Of a DNA stretch of 64,000 bases, positions 45,779 through 54,298 are shown piece after piece; within the stretch, counting starts at the first letter, position 1; the number at the start of each line of letters is the position of its first letter. The position numbers and the translations under genes are program-made. The notes under the pieces were generated by a model. It worked only from the letters and a program-made list of their open reading frames with translations. It was not told the DNA's origin and ran no database searches. The DNA is from TOLSYN sp963849065 (GTDB lineage Bacteria > Acidobacteriota > Terriglobia > Terriglobales > Acidobacteriaceae), in the NCBI GenBank assembly GCA_963849065.1, contig CAWKFM010000005.1, forward strand, positions 1,116,001 to 1,180,000. Direction: 5' to 3'.

Positions 45779-46547
45779 ACGTTTCTTCCTTGCCGGGGCC
45801 GAGGTTCTGGTCGGCGCCGATGTGGACGAAACCGTTCGCATCGCCGCCGGACAGTTTGCCGCCCTGGCCCGCAAAATCGCCGACGCCGGCAAACCAGTCT
45901 ATGTCGCGCTCTCCGGCGGCAGCACGCCGCGCCTCCTCTTTCAAACGCTCGCCGCCGAGCCTTTCGCCGGACTCATCCCCTGGAACTCCATCCACTTCTT
46001 CTGGGGAGACGAGCGTAATGTCCCGCCCGGCGATCCGGAGAGCAACTACTCCATGGCTCGCGAGCTGTTGCTCTCTCGCGTCCCAGTCCCGCCGGCCAAT
46101 GTCCACCGTATCCTCACCGGTGACGGCACCGCCATCGAGGCGGCCGAGCTCTATCAGCGAACCCTGCGCGAGATCCTACCAACCGCCAACGGACTGCCCC
46201 GCTTCGACTACAACCTGCTCGGCCTTGGCGCCAACGGACACACCGCCTCGCTGTTCCCCCACCGCCCCACGCTGTATGAGACGCAGCGCCTGGTGGTGGC
46301 CGACCACGTCGAAGAAGTCAACGCCTGGCGGGTCACGCTCACCGCCCCCGTCCTGAACAACGCCGCGCAAATCACCTTCCTGGTCACCGGGGCAGCCAAG
46401 GCTGCAGTGGTGCAGCAGGTCATCGAAGGCCCGCGCGATCCCGAATCCGTTCCAGCCCAGCTCATCGCCCCCGCCCACGGCTCGCTTGCCTGGATACTGG
46501 ACTCCGCGGCCGCCGCTCGTCTTTCCCGCCCCGTCCTGCACGGCTAA
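45768..46547 (+). CDS. pgl: 6-phosphogluconolactonase
   Basis: 259 residues, DevB/Pgl type, hydrolysing the lactone made by the zwf product. Family blocks: ALSGGSTPRLLF near 49-60, FFWGDERNVPPGDPESNY near 83-100, and LLGLGANGHTASLFP near 152-166 with catalytic His. The ATG lies inside the last codons of zwf. A long plain coding frame with no odd features. Confidence 0.95.
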   Translation: MPPERFFLAGAEVLVGADVDETVRIAAGQFAALARKIADAGKPVYVALSGGSTPRLLFQTLAAEPFAGLIPWNSIHFFWGDERNVPPGDPESNYSMARELLLSRVPVPPANVHRILTGDGTAIEAAELYQRTLREILPTANGLPRFDYNLLGLGANGHTASLFPHRPTLYETQRLVVADHVEEVNAWRVTLTAPVLNNAAQITFLVTGAAKAAVVQQVIEGPRDPESVPAQLIAPAHGSLAWILDSAAAARLSRPVLHG

Positions 46548-46741
46548 GCTCGCGGAGGAAACGAGAACGCCCGCAGTGCATTACACTTGGCTGCATTCGC
46601 AGTTTTCCGCGTTGGCATCCACCAACGGGCGCGCCTCCACCTGAATTCCACAACTTCTCGGCATAGCGGATTGACGCATACCTTCACGGCTGGTTACAAT
46701 CGCTTTGTACTTCACATCAAGGCGCGCCAGCGCGGCGATAT

Positions 46742-46816
<75 letters not shown>

Positions 46817-46946
46817 TTCTTTTTCCCCTGTATTTCCAATCGCTTAGATCAGAGATTTTTGTACTGCTTTTGTACTGCCGGACATCGGATATTCTCCATG
46901 GGAGAGTAACGTCCCGCCAGTATTAAGCAGTCAGAGGAATTCTGCT

Positions 46947-47054
46947 ATGGCGGTCGTGATGGTTATCGCGAGGCACTCCGAGAAGTGCCCAAAGAGCAAG
47001 GAAAAGAATGCAGGCCAGTACAGACGGTGCAAGTGCCAGCGGGTGAGGAGGTAG
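46947..47054 (+). pseudogene. Integrase N-terminal fragment (tyrosine recombinase type)
   Basis: ATG 46947 reads 35 codons to TAG 47052. The peptide RHSEKCPKSKEKNAGQYRRC is the small cysteine-containing N-terminal element of acidobacterial-type tyrosine recombinases that I recall from tRNA-linked islands. All the catalytic part is missing. It lies 131 bp after tRNA-Asn, and its 3' end merges, in another frame, into a DJ-1/PfpI-like tail. Confidence 0.5.
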
Positions 47055-47221
47055 CGAAGCAAATCCAGTTGCAGATGGAATATGGTCCGGCACCACCGTT
47101 TTCCGCAGGCTCTCCTTCAAGCGCGGGAGCCATTGTGACGGCGCAGGTGATGGCGAAGATAGAGGCATTTCAAGCCCGGCGCAGGGAGGTCACACTAGGC
47201 GCAGCCGCCGCGCTGGAATAG
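46985..47221 (+). pseudogene. DJ-1/PfpI-like (isonitrile hydratase type) C-terminal fragment
   Basis: The plus frame ending in TAG at 47221 contains GEEVAKQIQLQMEYGPAPPF, then SAGSP, matching the C-terminal tail of DJ-1/PfpI proteins of the isonitrile hydratase group, and ends in a basic/Ala helix. The cysteine nucleophile and the core fold are absent. The first 20 codons overlap the integrase fragment in another frame, so recognisable DJ-1 homology starts near 47040. A dead relic. Confidence 0.55.
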
Positions 47222-47241
47222 GCACTGAGCAGCGGCAAAAA

Positions 47242-47278
47242 CAGGCCGCGAGGACTGTTTTGTCCAAGTCGCGGCCTG
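47242..47278. terminator. Long hairpin after the pfpI relic; no gene in 47222-47682
   Basis: CAGGCCGCGA (47242-47251) pairs with TCGCGGCCTG (47269-47278), with an inner GGAC/GTCC. There is no T run. The rest of the gap to 47682 is AT-richer and shows no supported gene. Confidence 0.5.
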
Positions 47279-47682
47279 CGTGTTCACAATCTCTACCCTC
47301 CCCTGTGCGTATTCTCCCGGAGAATTGCTCAGCGACGGATTTCATCCAAACATCTGTAGTTCAGGTTTGTAAGAAGATTCTTCCGCACACCCGCTCGTGC
47401 GGCAATGCGCAGGAGTACTTAGTGACCGGAGGAGATTCTGCTTAGCCTATGGAACTGTGGAATCAGGATCAGGCGCTCGCTCACTGTACGGTCGTCCCGC
47501 CACAGCACGTACAGCATGGATCATTACCTTTTGGTCATAAATACCGCTTGCATTCGAATCGCCGAATCTGCAAAACTCCCATTAAACTAAGGAAGAGTCG
47601 ATCCAATACCACGTGCTCTCGAGCGCTTTTCGGTTGCAAGATGCCAGTAAACGTGGTGATTCGTTGACACCACTGGGGTTAC

Positions 47683-50202
47683 ATGTCATATCAGATTAAA
47701 AGGGCGCTGCGCATCGCACTTCTCGCGATGGTGAGTGCGCTCGTATTTCAGATCACAATCCATATCGTCAATGCGCACATTTCCCTGTGGGAATCGCATG
47801 CCCTGACGATTGGCTTCATTACCGTCTTGACATTTGTGGTCAGCTTGATGGTACTGCGCCGGGAAGCACGTGCAGAAGATTCCTTGAGCGAGGGTGAGCA
47901 ACTCCTTCAATCGGTTCTGCAGAGTGGACTGGATGGCTTTTATCTAGTGGATACGTATGGGAAGCTTCTGGATGTCAATGACGCCTATTGCGTGATGTCC
48001 GGCTATACCCGCGAAGAATTGCTGCGGATGAGCGTAGCGGATGTGGAAGCCTCGGAGACCGAGGAGGATGTCGCTGAGCACATACAACGTGTTATCCAAA
48101 AGGGAGTGGATCGATTTGAGTCTTGCCACCGCCGCAAGGACGGGAGGATTTTCAACATCGAGACCTGTGTCAACTTTCAGAACTTTAACGGCGGGCGTTT
48201 GTTTTGTTTTCTCCGCGACATCACCGAGCGCACGCGGTCGGAGCAGTCGCTGCGCGAGAGCGAAGAACGCTTCCGACAACTTCTGGAGTTGGCACCCTTG
48301 CCACTGGCCTTCGTGACCGAGGAGGGTGTCATTTCCTTCAGGAACCAACGCTTCGTGAGCGTTTTTGGCTATACCGCCGAGGATGTTCCCACTATTTCTG
48401 AGTGGTGGCCTCGTGCGTATCCCGATCCTGAATACCGCCAGTGGGCGCTTGGTAGGTGGAACACGGTTATCCGGGCCTCAAATGCCGACGGCAGAGACAT
48501 CCAGCCGACGGAAGCTAACATTACCTGCAAAAACGGGGAGGTACGCATCATTGAGGTCTCCGGAATCACCTTGGGAGACAGGGTTCTGGCGACATTCATC
48601 GACATCACTGAGCGCAAACGGATGGAAGAGACACTGCGTCGAAGCGAAGAGAGGTTTCGCTTGGTGACGCACGCAACCAACGATGCTATCTGGGATTTGA
48701 ATATTGGGAGTGGAAAGGCATGGCGTAGCGAGAACTTCTGGGAACAGTTCGGGTATCCGCCGAAAGCCACGGAAACCGATCTGGCAGGTTGGAAGGACCT
48801 GCTTCATCCTGAAGATCGAGATCGTGTCTGGAACTCATTCCAGACTGCTCTCCTACGGCGGTCGCATTCTCACGAAATCGAGTATCGCTTTCGACGCGCC
48901 GACGGTACCTACGCCGTAGTCTTAGATCGCGCATTCGTCGTATATGACGAGACCGGAAAACCAACACGCGCAATCGGTGCCGTCACAGACCTGAGCAATC
49001 ATCGTCTACTGGAAGAACAGCTTCGTCAGGCGGCGAAAATGGAGGCCGTTGGACATTTGGCAGGCGCAGTCGCGCATGACTTCAACAATCTTCTCATGGG
49101 CATTAGTATGCAAACCGAGCTTCTGATGAAGACGCCTGATCCTCGCCAAGCGGAGGAGAGAGCAGGGACAATTCTGTCTGCTATCGAAAGTGCAGGGAAG
49201 CTGACAAAAAAACTCCTCGCCTTTAGCCGCAAACAGGAACTCGCGATTTCGACTTTTGACCTGAATCAACTTTTGGATGAAACGAATGAGTTTATAGGGC
49301 GTCTCCTACCGAAAAGCATCAGTGTGGATGCCCGTTTGTCAGCATCCCCGTGCTGGGTCGATGCAGACCGTGTGCAGATGGAACAGATCATCATTAACTT
49401 AGTGATAAATGCGCGGGATGCAATGCCGGAAGGTGGCAAACTGGTTTTAAGCGACTGCCATATTGAGATCAATGCCGATGATCTCGGACTACATGGTGGC
49501 GTTCCTAGTGGAGCATACGGGCTGATTTCCGTTGCCGATACTGGGCATGGCATCCCAGAACAGCACTTAGAGAAAATCTTTGAACCATTCTTTACAACCA
49601 AGCAGAAAGAACATGGAACTGGGCTTGGACTGTCGATTGTTTACGGCATCGTTATCCAGAGCGGCGGTCACATACGTGTCAAAAGCGCGGTCGGTGCGGG
49701 AACGACATTTACGATTTACATTCCTTCAGTAGAACGGCCACAGGCGGAACCGCCTAAACTGAATCCATGTCCGTTAGAAATATCGGAGGCATCCTGTCCA
49801 CGAGAAGGAACAGTTCTGGTTGTGGACGACGAGGCGATAGTCCGCAGAAGCGTCCGAGCGTACCTCGAACTGAATGGCTTAACCGTCCTCGACTGTGCAG
49901 ACGCATCAGAAGCCTTGAAAGTCGCTTCAGAACTTAAGGACGGGTTGGCTCTGCTCATTACTGACGTCGTAATGCCCGATATGACGGGCATCGACCTCGC
50001 ACGTGCTCTCGTTAAGCAACTGCCGGAACTACCCATCATCTTCATGTCGGGATATACCTCTGGCGAAAAAGGACACGAGGAGTTCAGACAGGCGAAATTC
50101 CTTCAAAAGCCATTCGCCTGCGCCACACTGCTGGATACTGTGTGCAAGGGACTGCAAATTTGCCCCCGGCAGGGGAAAGTGCCGAACTTGCTGGAACCAT
50201 AG
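47683..50202 (+). CDS. PAS-rich hybrid histidine kinase with receiver
   Basis: 839 residues: two membrane helices (about 10-30 and 40-58), three PAS domains (roughly 70-185, 195-310 and 320-445), HisKA with phospho-His465 in AGAVAHDFNNLL, an HATPase domain with ADTGHGIPEQ and GTGLGLSIV, and a C-terminal receiver with phospho-Asp761 in LLITDVVMPD. Same layout as the kinase at 32368 but with lower GC and an extra PAS. It is probably acquired with the island. No DNA-binding partner adjoins it, so output is by phosphotransfer or unknown. Confidence 0.88.
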   Translation: MSYQIKRALRIALLAMVSALVFQITIHIVNAHISLWESHALTIGFITVLTFVVSLMVLRREARAEDSLSEGEQLLQSVLQSGLDGFYLVDTYGKLLDVNDAYCVMSGYTREELLRMSVADVEASETEEDVAEHIQRVIQKGVDRFESCHRRKDGRIFNIETCVNFQNFNGGRLFCFLRDITERTRSEQSLRESEERFRQLLELAPLPLAFVTEEGVISFRNQRFVSVFGYTAEDVPTISEWWPRAYPDPEYRQWALGRWNTVIRASNADGRDIQPTEANITCKNGEVRIIEVSGITLGDRVLATFIDITERKRMEETLRRSEERFRLVTHATNDAIWDLNIGSGKAWRSENFWEQFGYPPKATETDLAGWKDLLHPEDRDRVWNSFQTALLRRSHSHEIEYRFRRADGTYAVVLDRAFVVYDETGKPTRAIGAVTDLSNHRLLEEQLRQAAKMEAVGHLAGAVAHDFNNLLMGISMQTELLMKTPDPRQAEERAGTILSAIESAGKLTKKLLAFSRKQELAISTFDLNQLLDETNEFIGRLLPKSISVDARLSASPCWVDADRVQMEQIIINLVINARDAMPEGGKLVLSDCHIEINADDLGLHGGVPSGAYGLISVADTGHGIPEQHLEKIFEPFFTTKQKEHGTGLGLSIVYGIVIQSGGHIRVKSAVGAGTTFTIYIPSVERPQAEPPKLNPCPLEISEASCPREGTVLVVDDEAIVRRSVRAYLELNGLTVLDCADASEALKVASELKDGLALLITDVVMPDMTGIDLARALVKQLPELPIIFMSGYTSGEKGHEEFRQAKFLQKPFACATLLDTVCKGLQICPRQGKVPNLLEP

Positions 50203-50252
50203 TGCTTCAGAGGGGTTCATGAGACGTTCCACATGTCCGGAGGTCTTGACGC

Positions 50253-50478
50253 TCAGTTCACGGTCGCCCCACCACAGCACTTCTTGTACTTCTTTCCGGA
50301 GCCGCACGTGCACAGTTCGTTCCGACCGATTGTGAAGGCAGTGAGCCGGGGTTCGGATTTGAACGCTGTGCCAACGTGCTCCTGTCGGCGCTCCTGAAAA
50401 TACCGATTCCTCTGCCAATCCTTGACTATGCGCGGGGAACACCGAGTATCGATGCTAGACGGCGTGCCCGTATCTCAA
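50253..50478 (-). pseudogene. SEC-C motif tail of a degraded gene
   Basis: The minus strand reads to TGA at 50253-50255 through GRNELCTCGSGKKYKKCCGG, an exact SEC-C zinc-binding motif (C-x-C...CC). Upstream of it are about 50 further open codons back to an in-frame TGA, with no start codon. Hence only the C-terminal end of a SecA-tail or UPF0149-like protein remains. The frame is broken where the LysW-like gene begins. Confidence 0.6.
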
Positions 50479-50497
50479 ATACGAAGTGGAGACAGTG

Positions 50498-50671
50498 ATG
50501 GTCGTGTGTCCAAAGTGCAAGAGCGAGATTGATGCTGAGGAAGAGGAACTCGAAGAAGGCGAACTTCTTTCGTGTCTGGAGTGCGACGGTGATTTTGAGG
50601 TAGCCAACGTCGAGCCTCTGAGACTGGCGAAGGTCATTGATGAGGAAGAGGCAGACGAGGAGGATGAATAA
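50498..50671 (+). CDS. LysW/ArgW-like acidic amino-group carrier protein
   Basis: 57 residues with two CxxC knuckles, Cys4/Cys7 and Cys26/Cys29 (CPKC, CLEC), then VEPLRLAKV and a very acidic tail ending in Glu. This is the size and layout of LysW, whose C-terminal Glu is joined to the amino group of aminoadipate or glutamate. The usual EDWGE terminus is replaced by EADEEDE, but the last residue is still Glu. ATG 50498 has TGGAG six bases before it. No lysX, lysZ or lysY homologue is nearby, so it may work alone or in trans. Could instead be a plain zinc ribbon. Confidence 0.6.
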   Translation: MVVCPKCKSEIDAEEEELEEGELLSCLECDGDFEVANVEPLRLAKVIDEEEADEEDE

Positions 50672-50800
50672 CGCCTGTTACCATTCTCGCTTGCTCGTCG
50701 GTACCGGGAGGCTCATTCCCGTATCGGAAGTTCCCCTCCCACCGTGCCAACCATGTCCATGAAGCGGCCACCGATGTTCCGCTAAAATCAACACATCACC

Positions 50801-50950
50801 ATGCCGAAACCGAAATCCAATCACCAAGCCGCCCTTCAAGCCATCGAAAAGGTTCTCGCCCTGATGCGCTCAGTCCAGACGCTGGAAGGCACCGACAAAG
50901 ATGGCGTCGAGCACCTGCTGGAGATGGCGGTGGAGAGCCTAAAGAAGTGA
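50801..50950 (+). CDS. Small helical protein (49 residues)
   Basis: ATG 50801 to TGA 50948-50950. A two-helix peptide: a basic N-terminus, then AIEKVLALMRSVQTLEG and VEHLLEMAVESLKK. No clear ribosome site precedes it; TAAAAT (50783-50788) could be a -10 element giving a nearly leaderless message. Not a known family. Coding is suggested by amphipathic periodicity and the lack of other use of this stretch. Confidence 0.45.
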   Translation: MPKPKSNHQAALQAIEKVLALMRSVQTLEGTDKDGVEHLLEMAVESLKK

Positions 50951-51010
50951 CGGCTCCTCCTCCCGAGCTACTGGCCAACGCCGCCACCCTGCATACTGGA
51001 ACTTGAAACC

Positions 51011-51865
51011 ATGTCACTCTCTAGGCGTAAATTTCTCGGTCTCAGCGCAGGTGCGCTAGCTGCGGGGGCTCTCGGGGTTGGTCTTTACGAGCCTCAGGAG
51101 ACTGTTGTCAGCCAAATCGGAATATCGCTCAAGCGTCTTCCGTCAGGATTTGATGGTCTTCGCATCGCACAACTCAGTGACATCCACTTTCTCCCCTTCA
51201 TGACCGCAAGTCATTTCGACCGGGTGGTCGAGTTGACAAATGCCCAGAAGCCCGACCTCGTGATGCTCACGGGAGATTTCGTCACTGCTTCGCCCACTAG
51301 GAGAGAACGGACTGCCAGAGCTGAGCACGCATGGCCGTGCGCCGATGTGCTGCGGCGAATCGAGTCTCCGCTGGGCTGCTTTGCGGTGCTCGGCAATCAG
51401 GATTACGACACCAATGCAGATGTGGTTGCCGAAGCTCTGAGTAGTGGTGCCCGGATACAGGTGTTGCGGAACCGGGCGATTGCATTGGAGCGGGACGGCG
51501 CTCGTCTGTGGCTGGCCGGAATCGACAATGTGACGGCGTCTCGTGCCAAGCCAGAGGTCGCATTGCGGGGTGTTCCCACGCAAGAATGCACCATCGTTGC
51601 GATTCATGAACCGGACTTTGCCGATGAAACGCGGAAGTTCCCGGTGGACTTCCAAATGTCCGGCCACTCCCACGGCGGGCAGGTTCGTGGCCCCGGCGTT
51701 GGGGCTCTGTATCTGCCCGTTGGGGCACGGAAATATCCAATGGGGCACTACCAGCTAGGGGAATTGCAACTGTACTCGAACCGAGGCATCGGAGTGGTGG
51801 GAATTCCCATTCGATTCCTGTGTCCGCCAGAGATCACTGTCTTCACGCTGAAAAAGCGAGCGTAG
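51011..51865 (+). CDS. Metallophosphoesterase, Tat-exported, YaeI-like
   Basis: 284 residues. N-terminus SRRKFLGLSAGALAAGALG is a twin-arginine signal, so it acts outside the cytosol. Calcineurin-like motifs: LSDIH at 55-59, TGDF at 87-90, then GNQD at 128-131 where nearly all relatives have GNHD, and SGHSHGGQ near 216-223. Close to the YaeI/lipid-A-type phosphodiesterases. The His-to-Gln change removes the acid/base or phosphate-orienting residue and may alter activity. Confidence 0.85.
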   Translation: MSLSRRKFLGLSAGALAAGALGVGLYEPQETVVSQIGISLKRLPSGFDGLRIAQLSDIHFLPFMTASHFDRVVELTNAQKPDLVMLTGDFVTASPTRRERTARAEHAWPCADVLRRIESPLGCFAVLGNQDYDTNADVVAEALSSGARIQVLRNRAIALERDGARLWLAGIDNVTASRAKPEVALRGVPTQECTIVAIHEPDFADETRKFPVDFQMSGHSHGGQVRGPGVGALYLPVGARKYPMGHYQLGELQLYSNRGIGVVGIPIRFLCPPEITVFTLKKRA

Positions 51866-51903
51866 GCCATCAGGCGACCATGCGTGACCACTCCCTATGT
51901 GCC

Positions 51904-52104
51904 CTACCTCTTGACCAGACTTGCCTGTTTCCATTCCCGTTCAATCGCCACGGCCATTAGTTCGTGTTTGGCACGGTTAGCCAGCGTATCGTTTTCCGCG
52001 TGGCACGCACAGAAGTACTGATTCAGCAGGTTGTTGAGCTTGTGAGCATTAGCTCCGGTTTGATTCCGTTGCACAGCAACGATCAGTCCCACATCTGGTT
52101 TCAT
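51904..52104 (-). CDS. Small hypothetical protein
   Basis: 66 residues, charged, helix-rich (KLNNLLNQYFCACHAENDTL, AKHELMAVAIEREWKQ), no signal or membrane segment. GAGAAGG lies just before the ATG on the minus strand. No family recognised. The gap 52105-52252 shows nothing else. Confidence 0.4.
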   Translation of the reverse strand: MKPDVGLIVAVQRNQTGANAHKLNNLLNQYFCACHAENDTLANRAKHELMAVAIEREWKQASLVKR

Positions 52105-52252
52105 GCCTTCTCGCTTCTAAGTCACAATCAACCTCGGCATTGACGTTCAGCCCATCGAGTTCGATGGCGCTGCTATCGCGTGCTGTTGGGAGGTCTCTGG
52201 GACTCTGAACCAAGACGGTAAACATGGCAGAGCGTACCTCTCGCTGTCTGGG

Positions 52253-52588
52253 CTACCAGCAAACGATCTGTGACGGATTGTCCGAAGTTTCTTGCGGATC
52301 AAATACCACCTGTGCAGCTCTCTCAGTGAGAGTGCTGGTGGGACCAAGTTGGAGAGCTAAGGCAGAAAACAATTCGTCCGGGAGTAGACCGCCAGTTCGC
52401 CCGCCGAAGCCGATCCCCGGATACGGCCCACAATCTGCAATGATGACGGCATCAACATCCTGTGCATTCGAGAGCACCAGAGCTTCCTCTGCAGAATTGG
52501 ACTCCAGCACGTTGTACCCGTTTTCAGCGAGGAACTCGGATACTGGGTGCGGAAATGAGGATGCAATGAATACGACGGTTCTAGGCAT
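52253..52588 (-). CDS. Degenerate receiver-like protein
   Basis: 111 residues starting RTVVFIASSFPHPVSEFLAE, then a GYNVLESNSAEEAL element and AVIIADCGPYPG, which follow the beta1, alpha1, beta2 and beta3 of a receiver domain. Asp at the beta3 position (IIADC) could be the phospho-site, but the acidic pair after beta1 and the beta5 Lys are missing. Probably a non-phosphorylated receiver relic or adaptor. It follows the S1/P1 nuclease gene on the same strand by 29 bp. Confidence 0.5.
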   Translation of the reverse strand: MPRTVVFIASSFPHPVSEFLAENGYNVLESNSAEEALVLSNAQDVDAVIIADCGPYPGIGFGGRTGGLLPDELFSALALQLGPTSTLTERAAQVVFDPQETSDNPSQIVCW

Positions 52589-52617
52589 TGTTCTTGTCCT
52601 CGTTCAGCGCAGATAGC

Positions 52618-53634
52618 CTAATGGCAAACCTTGCCACTCACAGGCCGATAGCCGTTCTCCTGCGCTTCCGCCTGAGTCATGTACTCGCCTTGCTTCGTTC
52701 TTCCGTACCACTCGCTGTCCGAGCAATGATAAATGCCGCTACGGGTGTTCACCCACACCTTGACGGATGAGTTCGGCAGAACCGACTTTCCCGGTTGAGC
52801 TTGCGGCAAGCCAACTCTATTGGACGCCACAAAATCACTCGGCGTCATCCTTCCAATCGTGTCATTCAACAGCTTTGCCAACCGCAGCCCAGCCAGCGCC
52901 ATCAGCCGGTCCACGACCTTGATTTCCCTCTGGTAGTACTGCTCGTCAAGATTCGTCCCGTCCGGCATCCATGCCGCCCCCGCCAGCCCCGCTGACTCGT
53001 TTGCCCACTGCTCTGGTGTTCCAGAGTCCGCGCTGGCCAGCTTCTGGCTCTGGATGAGGTCTTCCAGATGCTGGGCATATTCCTGCCGCCCCAGCCCGGT
53101 GTGGACAATCATGTCGGTGTCCCAGACGCCATGGAGGTTGCACTCGTACCGTCCGTAGCGGTCATCACCCAGAAATTGGACGTGAATCCCATTCCCGCCT
53201 CTGGACTCCTTGACCGCGTGAAGGGGCTGGTGGATGTCGCCTACGAAGTGGACGATGAACTTCAATGCTTCGGCACGTTGGTCACGGGTGGCACTCTTGT
53301 CGGTCAGCACTCTTGAGAAATCATTGATCTTCGCGACGACGCAGCTATCCGGCGGCGCACAATCGCGACTGGCGTCGTACCTGCTGCCCAGCGGAATGTC
53401 CACGTAGTGCCAACCCTTGGTCTCCGGGCGTTCTCGGCGAACATCATCCGCCCACGATGCGATGGAATACAGGTGGTTGTTCCCGAGGAGGGACTGGATC
53501 ATGACCTTGGTGGTCTCATCGAGGTGGTCTTCGGCAACCGTGGCGATGATCTGATGCCCCTCGTGCCCCCAGCCCCATGAGGCGGGACATAGGGCAAGGA
53601 ATACGAGGAAGATGGCTAGGAGTTTGTCCCGCAT
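52618..53634 (-). CDS. S1/P1-family nuclease with C-terminal extension, secreted
   Basis: 338 residues. A signal peptide (1-21) leaves Trp22 as mature N-terminus, as required for the trinuclear zinc site of S1/P1 nucleases. Zinc ligands are visible in WGHEGHQ, ASWADDVR, HFVGDIHQPLHA and NLHGVWDTD. The nuclease domain ends near residue 265. The final 60 residues form a separate module with VKVWVNTRSGIYHCSDSEWY and YGRTKQGEYMTQAEAQENGY, a short repeat-like domain I recall from other exported acidobacterial proteins. Single-strand nuclease / 3'-nucleotidase activity in the periplasm is likely. Confidence 0.85.
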   Translation of the reverse strand: MRDKLLAIFLVFLALCPASWGWGHEGHQIIATVAEDHLDETTKVMIQSLLGNNHLYSIASWADDVRRERPETKGWHYVDIPLGSRYDASRDCAPPDSCVVAKINDFSRVLTDKSATRDQRAEALKFIVHFVGDIHQPLHAVKESRGGNGIHVQFLGDDRYGRYECNLHGVWDTDMIVHTGLGRQEYAQHLEDLIQSQKLASADSGTPEQWANESAGLAGAAWMPDGTNLDEQYYQREIKVVDRLMALAGLRLAKLLNDTIGRMTPSDFVASNRVGLPQAQPGKSVLPNSSVKVWVNTRSGIYHCSDSEWYGRTKQGEYMTQAEAQENGYRPVSGKVCH

Positions 53635-53842
53635 GCTTCCAGATTATGACCGCGAGACCGGCGGAGTTCTAGGAGAAAATGACAGGTTATCAGATGCGGT
53701 GTAGCGGATGTCGAGACGCTGGACTTGCTGCGGAGAACTAGAAGGAGAACCCAATCAGTCACCCATCCCGTCCAGCTACGTGCTGTAAACTTCATCTACG
53801 ATTCCAACATTAGGCGTGAAGCTCACAAGGGAGAACATACCG

Positions 53843-54157
53843 ATGGCTGCTACAACAATGACGAAGACACAACTGGTCGCCTTAATGGCGGAGAAAATCG
53901 AAATCACCAAGAAACAGGCGGCATTGTTTCTGGAGACGTTGGCTGAACTTGCGGTGAAGGAAACCAAGAAAAACGAGGTTTTCGTGGTGCCGGGTCTCGG
54001 TCGCCTGAAGAAGGTTCAGCGCAAGGCGCGGACGGGTCGCAACCCGCAAACGGGCGAGGCCATCAAGATCAAGGCCAAGACTACGGCAAAGTTCTATATC
54101 GCAAAATCAGTGAAGGACGCCATCGCACCCGCAAAAACGGCCGCCGCGAAGAAGTAG
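53843..54157 (+). CDS. HU/IHF-type nucleoid protein
   Basis: 104 residues: an HU fold with MTKTQLVALMAEKIEITKKQ and the DNA-binding arm GRNPQTGEAIKIKAKTTAKF (GRNP-TGE being the HU signature), plus an Ala/Lys tail. ATG 53843 follows AAGGGAG and gives a start near the HU helix 1; the frame to 53816 is possible. Bends and compacts DNA. A good terminator lies 25 bp after the stop. It is followed by an H1-like gene, also DNA-binding. Confidence 0.88.
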   Translation: MAATTMTKTQLVALMAEKIEITKKQAALFLETLAELAVKETKKNEVFVVPGLGRLKKVQRKARTGRNPQTGEAIKIKAKTTAKFYIAKSVKDAIAPAKTAAAKK

Positions 54158-54182
54158 CTTTTGACATCCTGATGCATGGACT

Positions 54183-54208
54183 GGCCGACTACAACGTCGG
54201 CCTTTTCT
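54183..54208 (+). terminator. Intrinsic terminator of the HU-like gene
   Basis: GGCCGAC (54183-54189), 6-base loop, GTCGGCC (54196-54202), then TTTTCT. Perfect 7-bp GC-rich stem. Confidence 0.85.
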
Positions 54209-54298
54209 CATGGCGTTTGATGGAGCTTTGCATGGACTGTTTATTGTGCAGAGTACCTAATCCTGCTACTATCCCCGATACAAGGAGCAAGCCTATAC

